Shown here: piece after piece, positions 26,295 through 34,893 of the stretch | How positions within the stretch are numbered: the stretch's first letter is position 1 | Layout: each line of letters begins with the position of its first letter | Assembly: GCF_900100075.1 (NCBI RefSeq) | Contig: NZ_FNEG01000003.1 | Coordinates: forward strand, 248,001 to 312,000 | From: Chryseobacterium jejuense | Lineage (GTDB): Bacteria > Bacteroidota > Bacteroidia > Flavobacteriales > Weeksellaceae | Direction of reading: 5' to 3' | DNA: 64,000 nt | The notes under the pieces: generated by a model | Told to the model about the DNA's origin: nothing | What the model saw: only the letters and a program-made list of their open reading frames with translations | The model's database searches: none | Made by a program: the position numbers and the translations under genes

Positions 26295-26925
26295 AAGATC
26301 TTTTTTTCCTAAGAAAGTAATAAGCTATCAAAAGATTAATAATAAGGGCCAGCCACACATTCATGCCATAAAAAAGCTCATAATCATGATGTTTTTCATT
26401 ATAAAACAGATTCTTTATGATTCTGAAGGTGATGGCAGTGGTGGTCACCGCATAGCTTAAAATCATATAGTTTTTGTGCTGGATAATATTTCCTTTTTTA
26501 ATATAAAGTACAGCCGCTACGGTAAAATAAGCCCATAGGATATCTTGAATCAGAAATCCTGTAATTCCTATCAACCCACCATTTGAAAACAATCCTAATA
26601 CGAAACATGCCGGAACATTGATAATAAGAATATTATAAACATAAACCCGTCCGATAATTTTATGTAACCTTCTGTTTTCTCTAAGGAATTGAGGTGAAAA
26701 TTGAGTTAAACCGGCCAAAAGACAAAGCGTTATTGAAAAAATGTGGATGTAAAAGGATGTCATCCAATACGGATTATTGACTACCTGTTGTTTAAAGGCA
26801 AGAAATCCCACCGTTTTATCAAGAGAAATATATTGGGAAATTGTTTTCAGCATCAGCATACTGAAAATAAAGACTGAAAACACTACGATTACTTTAGCAA
26901 TCCTTATTCCCAATGATTTTGTCAT
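26269..26925 (-). CDS. DUF2306-like integral membrane protein
   Basis: The protein has 218 residues with about five or six membrane segments (KVIVVFSVFIFSMLMLKTI, SFYIHIFSITLCLLAGL, NILIINVPACFVLGLFSN, YFTVAAVLYIK, and a C-terminal LALIINLLIAYYFLRKK). The His-rich motif HIFSITLCLLAGLTQFSPQFLRENRRLHKIIGRVY and WAYFTVAAVLYIKKGNIIQHKNYMI are typical of DUF2306, a family with conserved histidines that may bind haem. The function is not established. It overlaps the preceding converging gene at its 3' end. Confidence 0.78.
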   Translation of the reverse strand: MTKSLGIRIAKVIVVFSVFIFSMLMLKTISQYISLDKTVGFLAFKQQVVNNPYWMTSFYIHIFSITLCLLAGLTQFSPQFLRENRRLHKIIGRVYVYNILIINVPACFVLGLFSNGGLIGITGFLIQDILWAYFTVAAVLYIKKGNIIQHKNYMILSYAVTTTAITFRIIKNLFYNEKHHDYELFYGMNVWLALIINLLIAYYFLRKKRSSIVEKKHL

Positions 26926-26937
26926 GAACTTTATGGA

Positions 26938-27396
26938 TTAGTCTTTTAATACCTCTCTGATCTGGTTTTCCATATCTTCAAGATCATCGAACTTTCTCAG
27001 AGTTAAAGATTTTCCGTTTTTCTTAAGCTCTTCAATAATTTCAAGAACTAATTCTAAGGGTTCTGCTTCATAACCGAATAAATTGCTGTCAAAATCTGCT
27101 CCTACAATTAAACCATCACTGTTCATTCCCAGGCACCAGTTCTCCAAAAACTCATTTAAAGGAATAGGAGAGGACTCATAGCGGTTCCATTCTTTGCTGA
27201 CACATGATTTTGCTCTAGCCGCATCCGCCCAGAAACAAATGATTTGTACAGGTTCACCATCTTCATATTCCAAATCGTTGGAGTAGGAAGTAGCGTATCC
27301 TTTATCATCTTTTAAGCCATATACCGTTTCTGTTTCACTTACTTTTCTGATGAAATCTTTATATCGGTTCTTTAGGGTAATTTGGTCCTGGAGCAT
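26938..27396 (-). CDS. DUF2750 family protein
   Basis: The protein has 152 residues. The family pattern is visible: VYGLKDDKGYATSYSND, then IICFWADAARAKSCVSKEWNRY, then IPLNEFLENWCLGMNSDGLIVGADFDSNLFGYEAEPLELVLEI. DUF2750 proteins are small soluble proteins of unknown function, often near immunity-type genes. It ends 12 bp before the start of the DUF2306 gene (same strand), so they may be co-transcribed. Confidence 0.82.
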   Translation of the reverse strand: MLQDQITLKNRYKDFIRKVSETETVYGLKDDKGYATSYSNDLEYEDGEPVQIICFWADAARAKSCVSKEWNRYESSPIPLNEFLENWCLGMNSDGLIVGADFDSNLFGYEAEPLELVLEIIEELKKNGKSLTLRKFDDLEDMENQIREVLKD

Positions 27397-27439
27397 ATTT
27401 TTAAATTATGAATTGAAACTATTTTTTTATCAATCTTGG

Positions 27440-27815
27440 TTAAGAATTATTACTGGTATTCATATGTACAATTTCGGGATTTTCACCATCGAGATTTCGT
27501 TTTGACCTTCCATATAATCCTATTTCCAGATCATTGGGTAATTCATTGTCAAGTTCTGATGGATGTACATAAGTATACATGCCATATCCATGTCCGGAAA
27601 CAAGCCAGCCTTCGGTAGAATTTAAAGTCTCCTGCAGGACCGCCTGCAAACACAGGTCCAAATTCTTCCATCAGTTTGATGGCTTCATCCTGAACATTTT
27701 CTACAACAGAAATATCATCAAAAATAATATAAGTATCATTTTTAAAAAGAACCCAGTCCTGAAATTTAGGGTTGATAGCAAGCTTTACATGCTCAAGAAT
27801 TGATAAGTTATTCAT
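27440..27815 (-). pseudogene. Hypothetical gene split by a one-nucleotide frameshift
   Basis: Two overlapping minus-strand frames (27549-27815 and 27440-27661) join into one plausible protein. Reading from the first start MNNLSILEHVKLAINPKFQ gives ...EEFGPVFAGGPAGD, then the frame jumps by one base in the run GACTTTAAATT to continue ...LNSTEGWLVSGHGYGMYTYVHPSELDN. Removing one T from TTT at that point restores a continuous 124-residue protein. The two half-proteins as written have unlikely ends. Either the gene is broken or the base is a sequencing error. No known family is recognised. Confidence 0.65.
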
Positions 27816-27901
27816 AGTTTAAATGTAGTTATTATAAAATCAAATTTCTATTGAAAATCTGTAAGAGTTATAGCATATTGCGTTTTAGATCGTATATAAT
27901 A

Positions 27902-28483
27902 TTACAAAATTCCCTTAATCCTCAAATGCTGTACCAGCATAATGGTCTTTGCATCCTTAATTTCTCCCGTATGAAGCATGGTAAGCGCTTCATCAAAAGA
28001 TAATTCTAATACTTCAATATGTTCACCTTCCTCTTCAAGGCCGCCGCCATCATTAATCTTCATCTCATTAGAATATTCAGCAATGAAAAAGTGAAGAATC
28101 TCTGTTACAGAACCGGGAGACATATACGCTTCAAATACTTTTTCAACCTTGGAGATTTTATATCCTGTTTCTTCCTCAGTTTCTCTTTTGATGCAATCTT
28201 CAGGGTTATCATTATCTAAAAGTCCGGCACAGGCTTCAATAAGCATTCCGGAAGCATTCCCATTAATATAAGTGGGCAATCTGAACTGTCTCGTCAGAAT
28301 AACCGTATTGGAAGTTTTGTTATAAAGTAAAATAACGGCACCGTTTCCACGGTCATAAGCTTCTCTGCTTTGGGTTTCTGTAGTTCCATCTTTTTTGCGG
28401 ACTGCAAAGGTCACTTTGTTTAAAGTATACCAGTTGTTAGATAAAATATCAGTTTTTAAAATAGTAATATCAGGATTTTGCAT
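27902..28483 (-). CDS. nudK: NUDIX hydrolase, GDP-mannose pyrophosphatase type
   Basis: The 193 residues match NudK length. The Nudix box [22 protein letters not shown] (with the REtEEtG core) begins near residue 86. [14 protein letters not shown] and [17 protein letters not shown] upstream, and [18 protein letters not shown] downstream, are typical of NudK/ADP-ribose pyrophosphatases of the GDP-mannose class. It would hydrolyse GDP-mannose or a related nucleotide sugar to recycle precursors; the substrate range within the class is broad. The start overlaps the end of the DUF4406 gene by 14 bp, so they form one transcription unit. Confidence 0.86.
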   Translation of the reverse strand: MQNPDITILKTDILSNNWYTLNKVTFAVRKKDGTTETQSREAYDRGNGAVILLYNKTSNTVILTRQFRLPTYINGNASGMLIEACAGLLDNDNPEDCIKRETEEETGYKISKVEKVFEAYMSPGSVTEILHFFIAEYSNEMKINDGGGLEEEGEHIEVLELSFDEALTMLHTGEIKDAKTIMLVQHLRIKGIL

Positions 28484-28829
28484 AAGGAATGTCTTCTATG
28501 TTATAATAAATGATAAGGCCTTTTTCTCTTGCAATTCTTACGTCCTCATCGGCTCCTTTTGAAGCCCCTTCAATGCGGAGGATAGCATCACATTTTTCAA
28601 GAATACGATGAGCGGCCGGGTATTGTATTTCTTCCCAAACCTCATCTCCGATTTGTTTACAGCCCGCCAGCTTCATCAATGGGAGTGCCACCCATTCTCC
28701 GATAATGGGAATATGTCCCTTTCTGAAAATAGGCAGAGCTGCGGCTTCAAGGTTGTCAAGGTTTTGCTGAATCAGTTCAGCATCGTCATTGGTTCCACTA
28801 CGGTAAGGACCTGCAATAAGTATGAGCAT
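28470..28829 (-). CDS. DUF4406-like nucleoside 2-deoxyribosyltransferase-fold protein
   Basis: I choose the start at 28829 ([12 protein letters not shown]), because the extra 11 codons upstream are not conserved-looking. [10 protein letters not shown] is the N-terminal strand of the DUF4406/deoxyribosyltransferase fold, followed by [14 protein letters not shown], and [29 protein letters not shown] is the hallmark of the fold's C-terminal half. The likely role is a nucleotide or sugar phosphate hydrolase, but that is uncertain. It overlaps the NUDIX gene by 14 bp, suggesting a common function in nucleotide clean-up. Confidence 0.8.
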   Translation of the reverse strand: MLILIAGPYRSGTNDDAELIQQNLDNLEAAALPIFRKGHIPIIGEWVALPLMKLAGCKQIGDEVWEEIQYPAAHRILEKCDAILRIEGASKGADEDVRIAREKGLIIYYNIEDIPYAKS

Positions 28830-28881
28830 AATTTTTTTGAGTAAAATAACAGAACTTATCAAAGAAAAAAAATAATGTAGT

Positions 28882-29472
28882 TTAAGAGCAGCTATTTTTT
28901 TGCTTATTTGTTTTAATAATGCTTAAAAATTCAGGAGTAATACCGAGATATGAAGCAATCTGTTTTTGGGTAACACGTTCTGCTGCCAGTGGGTATTTCT
29001 TAAGAAAATTATAATACCGTTCTTCTGCTGGAAGTGATAAATTTTCAATAGTCCGGAGTTGTTCCCTGATATAGGCATTTTGCATCATAATTCTGAAAAA
29101 CCTTTCAAATTTCGGAACTTTGCAGTAAAGCTTATCTAAATTGTCTTTAGAAAGTTGCAGAATTAGGCTTTCTTCGAGAGCTTCAATATTGAGCATAGCA
29201 GGCTTTTCATTAATAAAGCAATACATATCTGTAATCCACCAGTCAGAAACACCAAACATAATGGTTGATTCCTTTCCCGATGCATCCCTATAAAAGGCTC
29301 TTAGAATACCAGATAAAACAAAATTGATATCCTTACAGGGTTGTTGATGCTGTATAATCAGTTCTTTTTTCTGAACCTTTTTTTCTTTCAATAGAGACAA
29401 GAAATAAGAAGTTTCTTCGTCGCTGAGAGAAATATGTCTGGATATATTTTTTAGAATTAAATGCTCTTTCAT
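28882..29472 (-). CDS. Crp/Fnr-type transcriptional regulator
   Basis: The protein has 196 residues. An N-terminal cyclic nucleotide-binding-like barrel (KKELIIQHQQPCKDINFVLSGILRAFYRDASGKESTIMFG) is followed by a dimerisation helix and a C-terminal winged helix (YNFLKKYPLAAERVTQKQIASYLGITPEFLSIIK). No cysteine cluster is seen, so it is not an oxygen-sensing FNR. The C-terminus ends abruptly in KTNKQKNSCS; the A-tract just before the stop (AAGCAAAAAAAT) could hide a small frameshift. It is 6 bp downstream of the TIGR01777-type gene on the same strand. Confidence 0.85.
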   Translation of the reverse strand: MKEHLILKNISRHISLSDEETSYFLSLLKEKKVQKKELIIQHQQPCKDINFVLSGILRAFYRDASGKESTIMFGVSDWWITDMYCFINEKPAMLNIEALEESLILQLSKDNLDKLYCKVPKFERFFRIMMQNAYIREQLRTIENLSLPAEERYYNFLKKYPLAAERVTQKQIASYLGITPEFLSIIKTNKQKNSCS

Positions 29473-29478
29473 ACAGAA

Positions 29479-30390
29479 TTAACTATCTTTTTTTAGCAAA
29501 CTATTCAAAGCCTGATGCAAATCAGGAAATTTAAATTGAAAACCCGCATTCTGAATTTTCTGTGAGGAAGCTCTTGAACCTTCTAAGATCGCGTTGGCTA
29601 GTTCTCCAAATAATAGTTTTAAAACAAAAGCGGGAACATTGGGCATAAAAAGTGGTTTTTTCAGGACCTCAGCAATCTTTTGAGTTAAATCTGAATTGGT
29701 AGCATGCTGAGGGGAAACAGCATTGTAAGCACCATGAAAATTGGCGTTTTTTAAAGCGAACTCATAAATAGAACAGATATCTTCAACATGAATCCAAGGC
29801 ATGTACTGTTTACCACTCCCCAAAGCAGAACCAATACCATATTGTATCGGGGGAAGCATTTTTTTTAATGCTCCTTCTTTTTCAGAAAGAACAACAGCAG
29901 TACGGATTTTAACAATTCTGTCTGCAAGATTCTGTTCTTTAAAATGATCGGCAGCTCTTTCCCATAAGACCACAACTTCGCTGAGAAAATCATGTCCCGG
30001 CGGATCGTTTTCTAAATATATTTTTTCTGTAGTCAGAGTTCCGTAAAAATTAATTCCGGAAGCAGATATAAAAGATTTTAGTTTAATCTCTTTTTTCCCT
30101 AAAGTATTTCGTAATAATGTGGCAGAATCCACCCTGCTGGCAATCAATTCTTTTTTTCTTTCTGCTGTCCAGCGCTTTTCTGAAATATTAGCTCCTGCAA
30201 GATGAATGATGTGGGAAACATTTTCCAAAGCCGATTCATCAATGATTCCTTTTTTAAGATCCCATTCATATTCATTCGGTTGTCTTTTTTTCCGGGTAAG
30301 AAACCTTACCTCAAATTCATTTCCAATTTTTTTTGCAAGTTCCTTTGCAATCAGACCGTTTGCTCCGGTAATCAAAACAACTTCTTTCAT
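29479..30390 (-). CDS. TIGR01777-type NAD-dependent epimerase family protein
   Basis: The 303 residues match the family length. The N-terminal Rossmann motif TGANGLIAKELAKKIG is followed by HIIHLAGANISEKRWTAERKKELIASRVDSATLL, which is the signature of the TIGR01777 family (SulA/YfcH-like). LPPIQYGIGSALGSGKQYMPWIHVEDICSIYEFAL is also conserved in it. The C-terminal half ends FGELANAILEGSRASSQKIQNAGF. Substrates are unknown; some plastid and cyanobacterial relatives have been linked to division. It lies 6 bp upstream of the Crp-like gene, so both are co-transcribed. Confidence 0.9.
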   Translation of the reverse strand: MKEVVLITGANGLIAKELAKKIGNEFEVRFLTRKKRQPNEYEWDLKKGIIDESALENVSHIIHLAGANISEKRWTAERKKELIASRVDSATLLRNTLGKKEIKLKSFISASGINFYGTLTTEKIYLENDPPGHDFLSEVVVLWERAADHFKEQNLADRIVKIRTAVVLSEKEGALKKMLPPIQYGIGSALGSGKQYMPWIHVEDICSIYEFALKNANFHGAYNAVSPQHATNSDLTQKIAEVLKKPLFMPNVPAFVLKLLFGELANAILEGSRASSQKIQNAGFQFKFPDLHQALNSLLKKDS

Positions 30391-30426
30391 ATTAATCTAT
30401 TTTGTGGTGGTGCGATAAAACTATGC

Positions 30427-30765
30427 TTAATTTTTAACAATCAAAACAAAGTCTTCTTCTAAAAGTTTATAGCCGTAATCATAAATAAACTTGTACTCAG
30501 AACCGTTTTTATAAACTTTTATATTGGTGAAATAATCAAAATCAAAGCCCAGGCTTTCTAATTTGGATTTGGCAACCTTTGTTTTCCCATCAATATTTAC
30601 TTCCGTAAGAATTCTGTAATTCTTGCGGAGTTTATTATTGATATTTCGCATAAGATTGGTAGAATCTTTGTTCTGCTTATTGTTGTAGGCATTTCGGCAG
30701 GCATCATTGCAGAATTTTTTATCAGACCTTCCGATGATTTTTTCGCCACATTCCAGGCAATTCAT
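30427..30765 (-). CDS. Small zinc-ribbon protein
   Basis: The protein has 112 residues. An N-terminal ribbon MNCLECGEKIIGRSDKKFCNDACRNAYNNK has paired Cys (C3, C6, C19, C23), a pattern common in short Bacteroidota proteins. The remainder is a small alpha/beta domain (KSKLESLGFDFDYFTNIKVYKNGSEYKFIYDYGYKLLEED). It may bind nucleic acid; I know of no tested function. It sits 5 bp downstream of the HPP gene on the same strand, so they are probably co-transcribed. Confidence 0.75.
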   Translation of the reverse strand: MNCLECGEKIIGRSDKKFCNDACRNAYNNKQNKDSTNLMRNINNKLRKNYRILTEVNIDGKTKVAKSKLESLGFDFDYFTNIKVYKNGSEYKFIYDYGYKLLEEDFVLIVKN

Positions 30766-30770
30766 AATTT

Positions 30771-31379
30771 TTACTTTTTCATTTTCTGTGCATGCCCATG
30801 GGCGTGTTTTTTTCTTAAGAGTCTCATCAACCTGCTGTGAGAAGGATAGCTTCTGTTGGGCGTTATATTATTAAAAAACAAGGCCACAAGCAACAGGATA
30901 ATACACCCCGAAAGAACCGGAGAGATAACATACCAATATTCTAATTCCGGAATTTTTCCGGTAGAACTTACCGCAATAAGAGCTGTAGCTCCGCCTGGTG
31001 GATGCAGAGTTTTGGTATACTGCATCAAAACTATGGAAAAAGCCACAGCCAATGGGGCAGAAAGCCATATAATATCCGGAACAATCTTAAAAACCGTAAC
31101 ACCAACCAATGCAGAGAGAACATGGCCACCTACTAAATTTCTAGGCTGAGCCAACGGGCTTTGGATAGCTCCGTAAATAAGAACACTTGAGGCACCAAAA
31201 GAACCGATCAGGAATATATTCTCAGTCTCTGCTAAAGAATGAGACTGAATAAAAGCAATCAGTCCAATTCCGAAAAAAGCCCCTAAAAAGGACCAAAAAT
31301 GCTCCTTGTAATCAACCAGAGTTTCTTTATAGATCACATATTTTGAGACTCTGAACGTTCTTTTTATGGTCTTCTTCAT
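30771..31379 (-). CDS. HPP-family integral membrane protein
   Basis: The 202 residues include four or five membrane segments (FLGAFFGIGLIAFIQS, IFLIGSFGASSVLIYGAI, HVLSALVGVTVFKIVPDI, YWYVISPVLSGCIILLLVALFF). The family motif HPPGGATALIAV is present, preceded by QYTKTL. Cyanobacterial HPP proteins have been linked to nitrite transport in plastids and cyanobacteria; in Bacteroidota the function is not tested. The C-terminus is His/Lys-rich and cytoplasmic. It is the first gene of a unit with the zinc-ribbon gene. Confidence 0.88.
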   Translation of the reverse strand: MKKTIKRTFRVSKYVIYKETLVDYKEHFWSFLGAFFGIGLIAFIQSHSLAETENIFLIGSFGASSVLIYGAIQSPLAQPRNLVGGHVLSALVGVTVFKIVPDIIWLSAPLAVAFSIVLMQYTKTLHPPGGATALIAVSSTGKIPELEYWYVISPVLSGCIILLLVALFFNNITPNRSYPSHSRLMRLLRKKHAHGHAQKMKK

Positions 31380-31447
31380 ATACTTGTCTTCTTTGCTTTT
31401 TATAATTGATTTTCTGCAAAATGCATAGGTTCTTTTCGAAGTAAGAA

Positions 31448-31455
31448 CAAAGATA
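31448..31455 (-). promoter_or_regulatory. Possible -7 box (TATCTTTG) of the HPP gene
   Basis: TATCTTTG on the minus strand lies about 70 nt upstream of the HPP start. No -33 box is clear. Confidence 0.35.
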
Positions 31456-31591
31456 CAGAATTATCCGTTTGTAAATGGATAGGATTTGAATGTAATAATG
31501 GTCTTTTCTTTAAAAAGAAGTTAAAGGGTTAATATAAATTATTAAATTCACATATTGATGAAATATTTTAATCTGACATAAAACTATTACT

Positions 31592-32617
31592 ATGAAAAAA
31601 CAACTCATTAAACCGGAATCTACTTTCAAAATGTATGAAATATTAGGTGGCTTGTGGCTCACCGGATGTGTAAAAACAGCTGCTGAACTTAATATTGCAG
31701 ATCTTTTGGCGGCTGGTCCTAAGGCTATTTCTTTGCTGGCTGAAAAAACTCAATCCCATGAAGCACAATTGTATCGGATCATGAGAGCATTAAGCAGTGC
31801 AGGAATTTTCGAAGAGTCAGAGAGTAAGACTTTTGCCCTTAATGATCTGGGTGCCGCATTACAAACCAATGTTCCCGGAACTGCAAAAAATTTTATACTC
31901 ACTATTATGAGCGAGCATTTTCCTGCATATGGAGACCTTACCTATGCTGTTCACACAGGAAAAATCCCATTTGATCATATTCATGGAAAATCCCTTTGGG
32001 AATTTTATAAAGAATATCCTGAAATAGGAGAAAATTTCGGAAAAGGTATGACTGGAATGTCCGGGATGGAACTGAAAGGTATTATAGAAAACTATGATTT
32101 CACACCCTATAAGAAAATGGTAGATATAGGTGGAGGTAATGGGGTTATGATTCATACAATTTTGGATAATACACCCAACAGTGCCGGAATTATTTTTGAT
32201 GAAGCGAATGTGATTGAAAAAACGGTTCAGATGATACCCGATCGTCTAAAAGAAAGGTGTTCTGTTGCTATTGGAAGTTTTTTTGACAAGATTCCAGAGG
32301 GAGCAGATCTCTATATGATGAAATGGATCATTCATGACTGGAGTGATGATGAATGTGTACAAATTCTGAAAAACTGTTATCATGCGATGCCCAAAGGAGC
32401 GAAGTTACTCATAATAGATGCTGTGATTCCCGATGATTCTTACAATCAGCCTCATATGGCCAAGCTGTTGGATATTGTTATGATGTCTTGTCTTACAGGA
32501 AGAGAAAGATCTTTACAAGAATTTAAAATAATTATAGAAAAAGCAGACCTACAATTTAATCGGCTCATTCATATTGGTACAGAAGCAAAAAGCATTGTTG
32601 AATGTGAAAAAGCATAA
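31592..32617 (+). CDS. SAM-dependent O-methyltransferase
   Basis: The 341 residues match the plant/bacterial OMT family. A dimerisation winged-helix N-terminus (GLWLTGCVKTAAELNIADLLAAGPKAISLLAEKTQSHEAQLYRIMRALSSAGIFEE) is followed by the SAM motif MVDIGGGNGVMIHTIL at about residues 176-191. The catalytic base region is MKWIIHDWSDDECVQIL, where His-Asp is the catalytic pair. The enzyme methylates a hydroxyl of a small aromatic compound; related enzymes act on N-acetylserotonin, tetracenomycin or phenolics. The acceptor here is unknown. It appears monocistronic with a terminator 30 bp downstream. Confidence 0.9.
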   Translation: MKKQLIKPESTFKMYEILGGLWLTGCVKTAAELNIADLLAAGPKAISLLAEKTQSHEAQLYRIMRALSSAGIFEESESKTFALNDLGAALQTNVPGTAKNFILTIMSEHFPAYGDLTYAVHTGKIPFDHIHGKSLWEFYKEYPEIGENFGKGMTGMSGMELKGIIENYDFTPYKKMVDIGGGNGVMIHTILDNTPNSAGIIFDEANVIEKTVQMIPDRLKERCSVAIGSFFDKIPEGADLYMMKWIIHDWSDDECVQILKNCYHAMPKGAKLLIIDAVIPDDSYNQPHMAKLLDIVMMSCLTGRERSLQEFKIIIEKADLQFNRLIHIGTEAKSIVECEKA

Positions 32618-32644
32618 CCTTAAAAAATTTCTTAATTGAATAGC

Positions 32645-32679
32645 AAAAGCAGGAATCCATTTTGGGCTCCTGCTTTTTT
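32645..32679 (+). terminator. Terminator after the O-methyltransferase gene
   Basis: AAAAGCAGGA pairs with TCCTGCTTTT, followed by more T. Because it lies between converging genes, it may also stop transcripts from the alcohol dehydrogenase side. Confidence 0.8.
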
Positions 32680-32697
32680 AAGGCTAAAATTTAAATA

Positions 32698-33864
32698 TTA
32701 TCCTAAAACCAATTCCTCACTATAAACAAGACCTTCATAACAAGCATTATAAATAGCCTTTAATTCATCTAAAGAAGGAACTCTCGGATTGAAACCGGTA
32801 CAAGGATCTGCCAATGCATTGGCTGTGATATAATCAATGTTTTTATCCCAATCCTCTCTTGAAATCCCAAATTCTTTGATCGCTGACTGATTATTAACTT
32901 CAGAACGTAAGGTCTCGATTGCCTGAGCAAGATCTTCAGCCGTTTCTTTACCAATTACTCTTGCTAAATCAGGGTAACGTTCTGTAGCCTGTGCATTGTA
33001 ACGGATAACATTCGGAAGGAAAATGGCATTGGAAGCTCCGTGAGGAATCCCATACAATGCTCCAACCTGGTGAGATAATGAGTGAACAATTCCCAACCAT
33101 GCATTATTGAATGCTAAACCTGCCATAAAAGAAGCATCGTGCATATTCTGACGTGCTGTAATATTGGTTGGGTTTTCTACTGCTTCCTTTAAGTTATTGA
33201 AAACAATCTCAAGCCCACCTTTTGAAAGCGCATCAGCAATATTATTGTCAATATTGGAAACAAAAGCCTCTACACAGTGTGTTAATGCATCAAGACCTGT
33301 ATTTGAAGTCACATGCGCAGGCATCGATGCACAGATTTCTCCATCTATAATAGCAATATCAGGTGTTAATTCATAAGAAACAATTGGATATTTTACCCCT
33401 TTTTCTCTGTCTGTAATGACAGCAAGACCTGTAGTTTCAGTTCCTGTACCGCTTGTAGAAGGAATAGCGATAAACTTTGCTTTATTTCTTAAAACCGGAA
33501 CCGTGAAAGGTTTAATCATCGCATCAAAATCAGCATCAGGATATTCATAAAATACCCACATAATTTTGGCTGCATCAATAGCAGAACAACCTCCTAATCC
33601 AATAATCCAATCTGGCTCAAATGCTTTGATCATTTCAGCTCCTTTCATACATGTTGCTGATGATGGATCTTCCTCTACACCTTCAAAAATCTGAGTTTCG
33701 ATTCCAGCTTCTGTAAGATATGCAATGGCTTTGTCTAGAGTTCCGCTTTTTCTCATAGAACTCCCACCTGTTACAATTACGGCTTTTTTACCTTTAATAT
33801 TTGCTAATTCTGAAAGACTTCCGGCACCATGGAATACCTCTCCTGCAATAAATAATTTGCTCAT
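32698..33864 (-). CDS. Iron-containing alcohol dehydrogenase
   Basis: I place the start at 33864 (MSKLFIAGEVFHGAG), because the 20 upstream codons look non-coding. The 388 residues match the family. The NAD-binding part has IVTGGSSMRKSG and LGGCSAIDAAKIM. PSTSGTGTETTGLAVITDREKG is the family's central signature. The metal-binding histidines are in LDALTHCVEAFVSN and VHSLSHQVGALYGIPHGASNAIFLP. Substrates of this family include 1,3-propanediol, butanol and lactaldehyde; this one cannot be assigned. It sits 66 bp downstream of an AraC-type gene, with repeated candidate operators between them. Confidence 0.92.
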   Translation of the reverse strand: MSKLFIAGEVFHGAGSLSELANIKGKKAVIVTGGSSMRKSGTLDKAIAYLTEAGIETQIFEGVEEDPSSATCMKGAEMIKAFEPDWIIGLGGCSAIDAAKIMWVFYEYPDADFDAMIKPFTVPVLRNKAKFIAIPSTSGTGTETTGLAVITDREKGVKYPIVSYELTPDIAIIDGEICASMPAHVTSNTGLDALTHCVEAFVSNIDNNIADALSKGGLEIVFNNLKEAVENPTNITARQNMHDASFMAGLAFNNAWLGIVHSLSHQVGALYGIPHGASNAIFLPNVIRYNAQATERYPDLARVIGKETAEDLAQAIETLRSEVNNQSAIKEFGISREDWDKNIDYITANALADPCTGFNPRVPSLDELKAIYNACYEGLVYSEELVLG

Positions 33865-33887
33865 TTTTTTGTTTGATTTTAATGAGA

Positions 33888-33895
33888 CAAAATTA
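33888..33895 (-). promoter_or_regulatory. -7 box (TAATTTTG) of the alcohol dehydrogenase gene
   Basis: An exact TAnnTTTG on the minus strand lies 23 nt upstream of the start. There is no TTG in the -33 position; the first copy of a direct repeat lies 19 nt upstream instead. Confidence 0.5.
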
Positions 33896-33914
33896 GATAA
33901 GCCTAAACGGACGA

Positions 33915-33944
33915 TGTTATACAAACAGGATTATGTGTTATACA
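33915..33944 (-). promoter_or_regulatory. Direct repeats with a 21-bp period, candidate AraC-type site
   Basis: On the plus strand TGTTATACA occurs at 33915-33923 and again at 33936-33944, exactly 21 bp apart. The distal copy lies in the last codons of the AraC-type gene. The proximal copy sits in place of the -33 box of the alcohol dehydrogenase gene. The layout matches the SDR/AraC pair at 13478-13519. Confidence 0.55.
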
Positions 33945-34806
33945 TTTGCGCCAATTCTTGCTGAAGAGCAGTAGGAGTTTCCTTCAATTTTGATTTTACA
34001 AACTTGTTGAGTGCAGAAGGAGAATTAAAACCAAGATCAAATGCAATTTCTTTATGAGAAAGGTCTGAAAACATCAATTGTCGTTTAATCTCTATTAAAA
34101 TCCGGTTGTGAATGGCCTGAATAGCCGTTTCTCCACAATGCTTCTTGGTAACTGAATTTAATTTTTTTGCTGTAATGGCCAATTCATCAGCATAATATTG
34201 AACTGTTCTGTATTGTTTATAATGTTCATTCAGTAATTTCTTGAAACGAACATAAATAGGTTTGTCTGCGGTTTCTTTATGCAATATCGGATGCAATCCG
34301 TGAACAGATTCTATTAAGCCTAACAGAAAAATTTTGATCTGAAACCTTGCCTGTTCCTTTTTGATAAGACTTGGCTGTTGATAAATCCCCTGAATGATGG
34401 AAATTAAATATAAGCTCTGTTGAAACTCTTCAGGAGACAGAACCGTACAGTGAAGCTGTGTGGAAAGATTGACATTATAAGTACTAAGTTCATTCTTCAG
34501 AATATCCGAACAAAACAGTATTTCTTCAAACAGAATGATTTTTCCTTTCAGATCGCTGCTTGTATCAGAAATAAAATGAACCTGGTCCGGAAATACTACA
34601 GAGATTTTTCCGGGTTTCAAAAAATGAATTTTATCTTCAATATGGAGTTGTAAGGTTCCACTTTCTATGACAATAATAAAAAAATGATCCTTTTTGTGAG
34701 GCTTCCCATAGTCTTTCAAATAGTCATTGGTTAAATTAAAAACCCGAAAAGAAAGATTTTTATCTTCCTCTTTCTGAATATTCTTTTTAATTTCTAACGT
34801 CCTCAT
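33931..34806 (-). CDS. AraC-family regulator with cupin-like sensor
   Basis: The protein has 291 residues. The N-terminal half has the cupin-like sensor pattern (HFFIIVIESGTLQLHIEDKIHFLKPGKISVVFPDQVHFI). The C-terminal 100 residues are the AraC DNA-binding domain (YRTVQYYADELAITAKKLNSVTKKHCGETAIQAIHNRILIEIKRQLMFSDLSHKEIAFDLGFNSPSALNKFVKSKLKETP). It would respond to a small molecule and activate the alcohol dehydrogenase gene 66 bp downstream; repeats between the two support this. The inducer is unknown. Confidence 0.92.
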   Translation of the reverse strand: MRTLEIKKNIQKEEDKNLSFRVFNLTNDYLKDYGKPHKKDHFFIIVIESGTLQLHIEDKIHFLKPGKISVVFPDQVHFISDTSSDLKGKIILFEEILFCSDILKNELSTYNVNLSTQLHCTVLSPEEFQQSLYLISIIQGIYQQPSLIKKEQARFQIKIFLLGLIESVHGLHPILHKETADKPIYVRFKKLLNEHYKQYRTVQYYADELAITAKKLNSVTKKHCGETAIQAIHNRILIEIKRQLMFSDLSHKEIAFDLGFNSPSALNKFVKSKLKETPTALQQELAQMYNT

Positions 34807-34893
34807 ATATTCATTTCTTTATATTCAAAAATCATTAAAGTTCCTTCTTAGTAAGAAACAGGAGACAAAATTAATTTAAATCTCAATAAAATG

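Noticed and set aside
27436..27803. Plus-strand frames over the frameshifted gene
   Set aside because: The joined minus-strand reading gives a coherent protein, while the plus-strand translations do not.
28882..28925. Frameshift at the end of the Crp-like gene
   Set aside because: Removing one A changes only the last few residues, and the HTH is complete either way, so there is no basis to call it broken.
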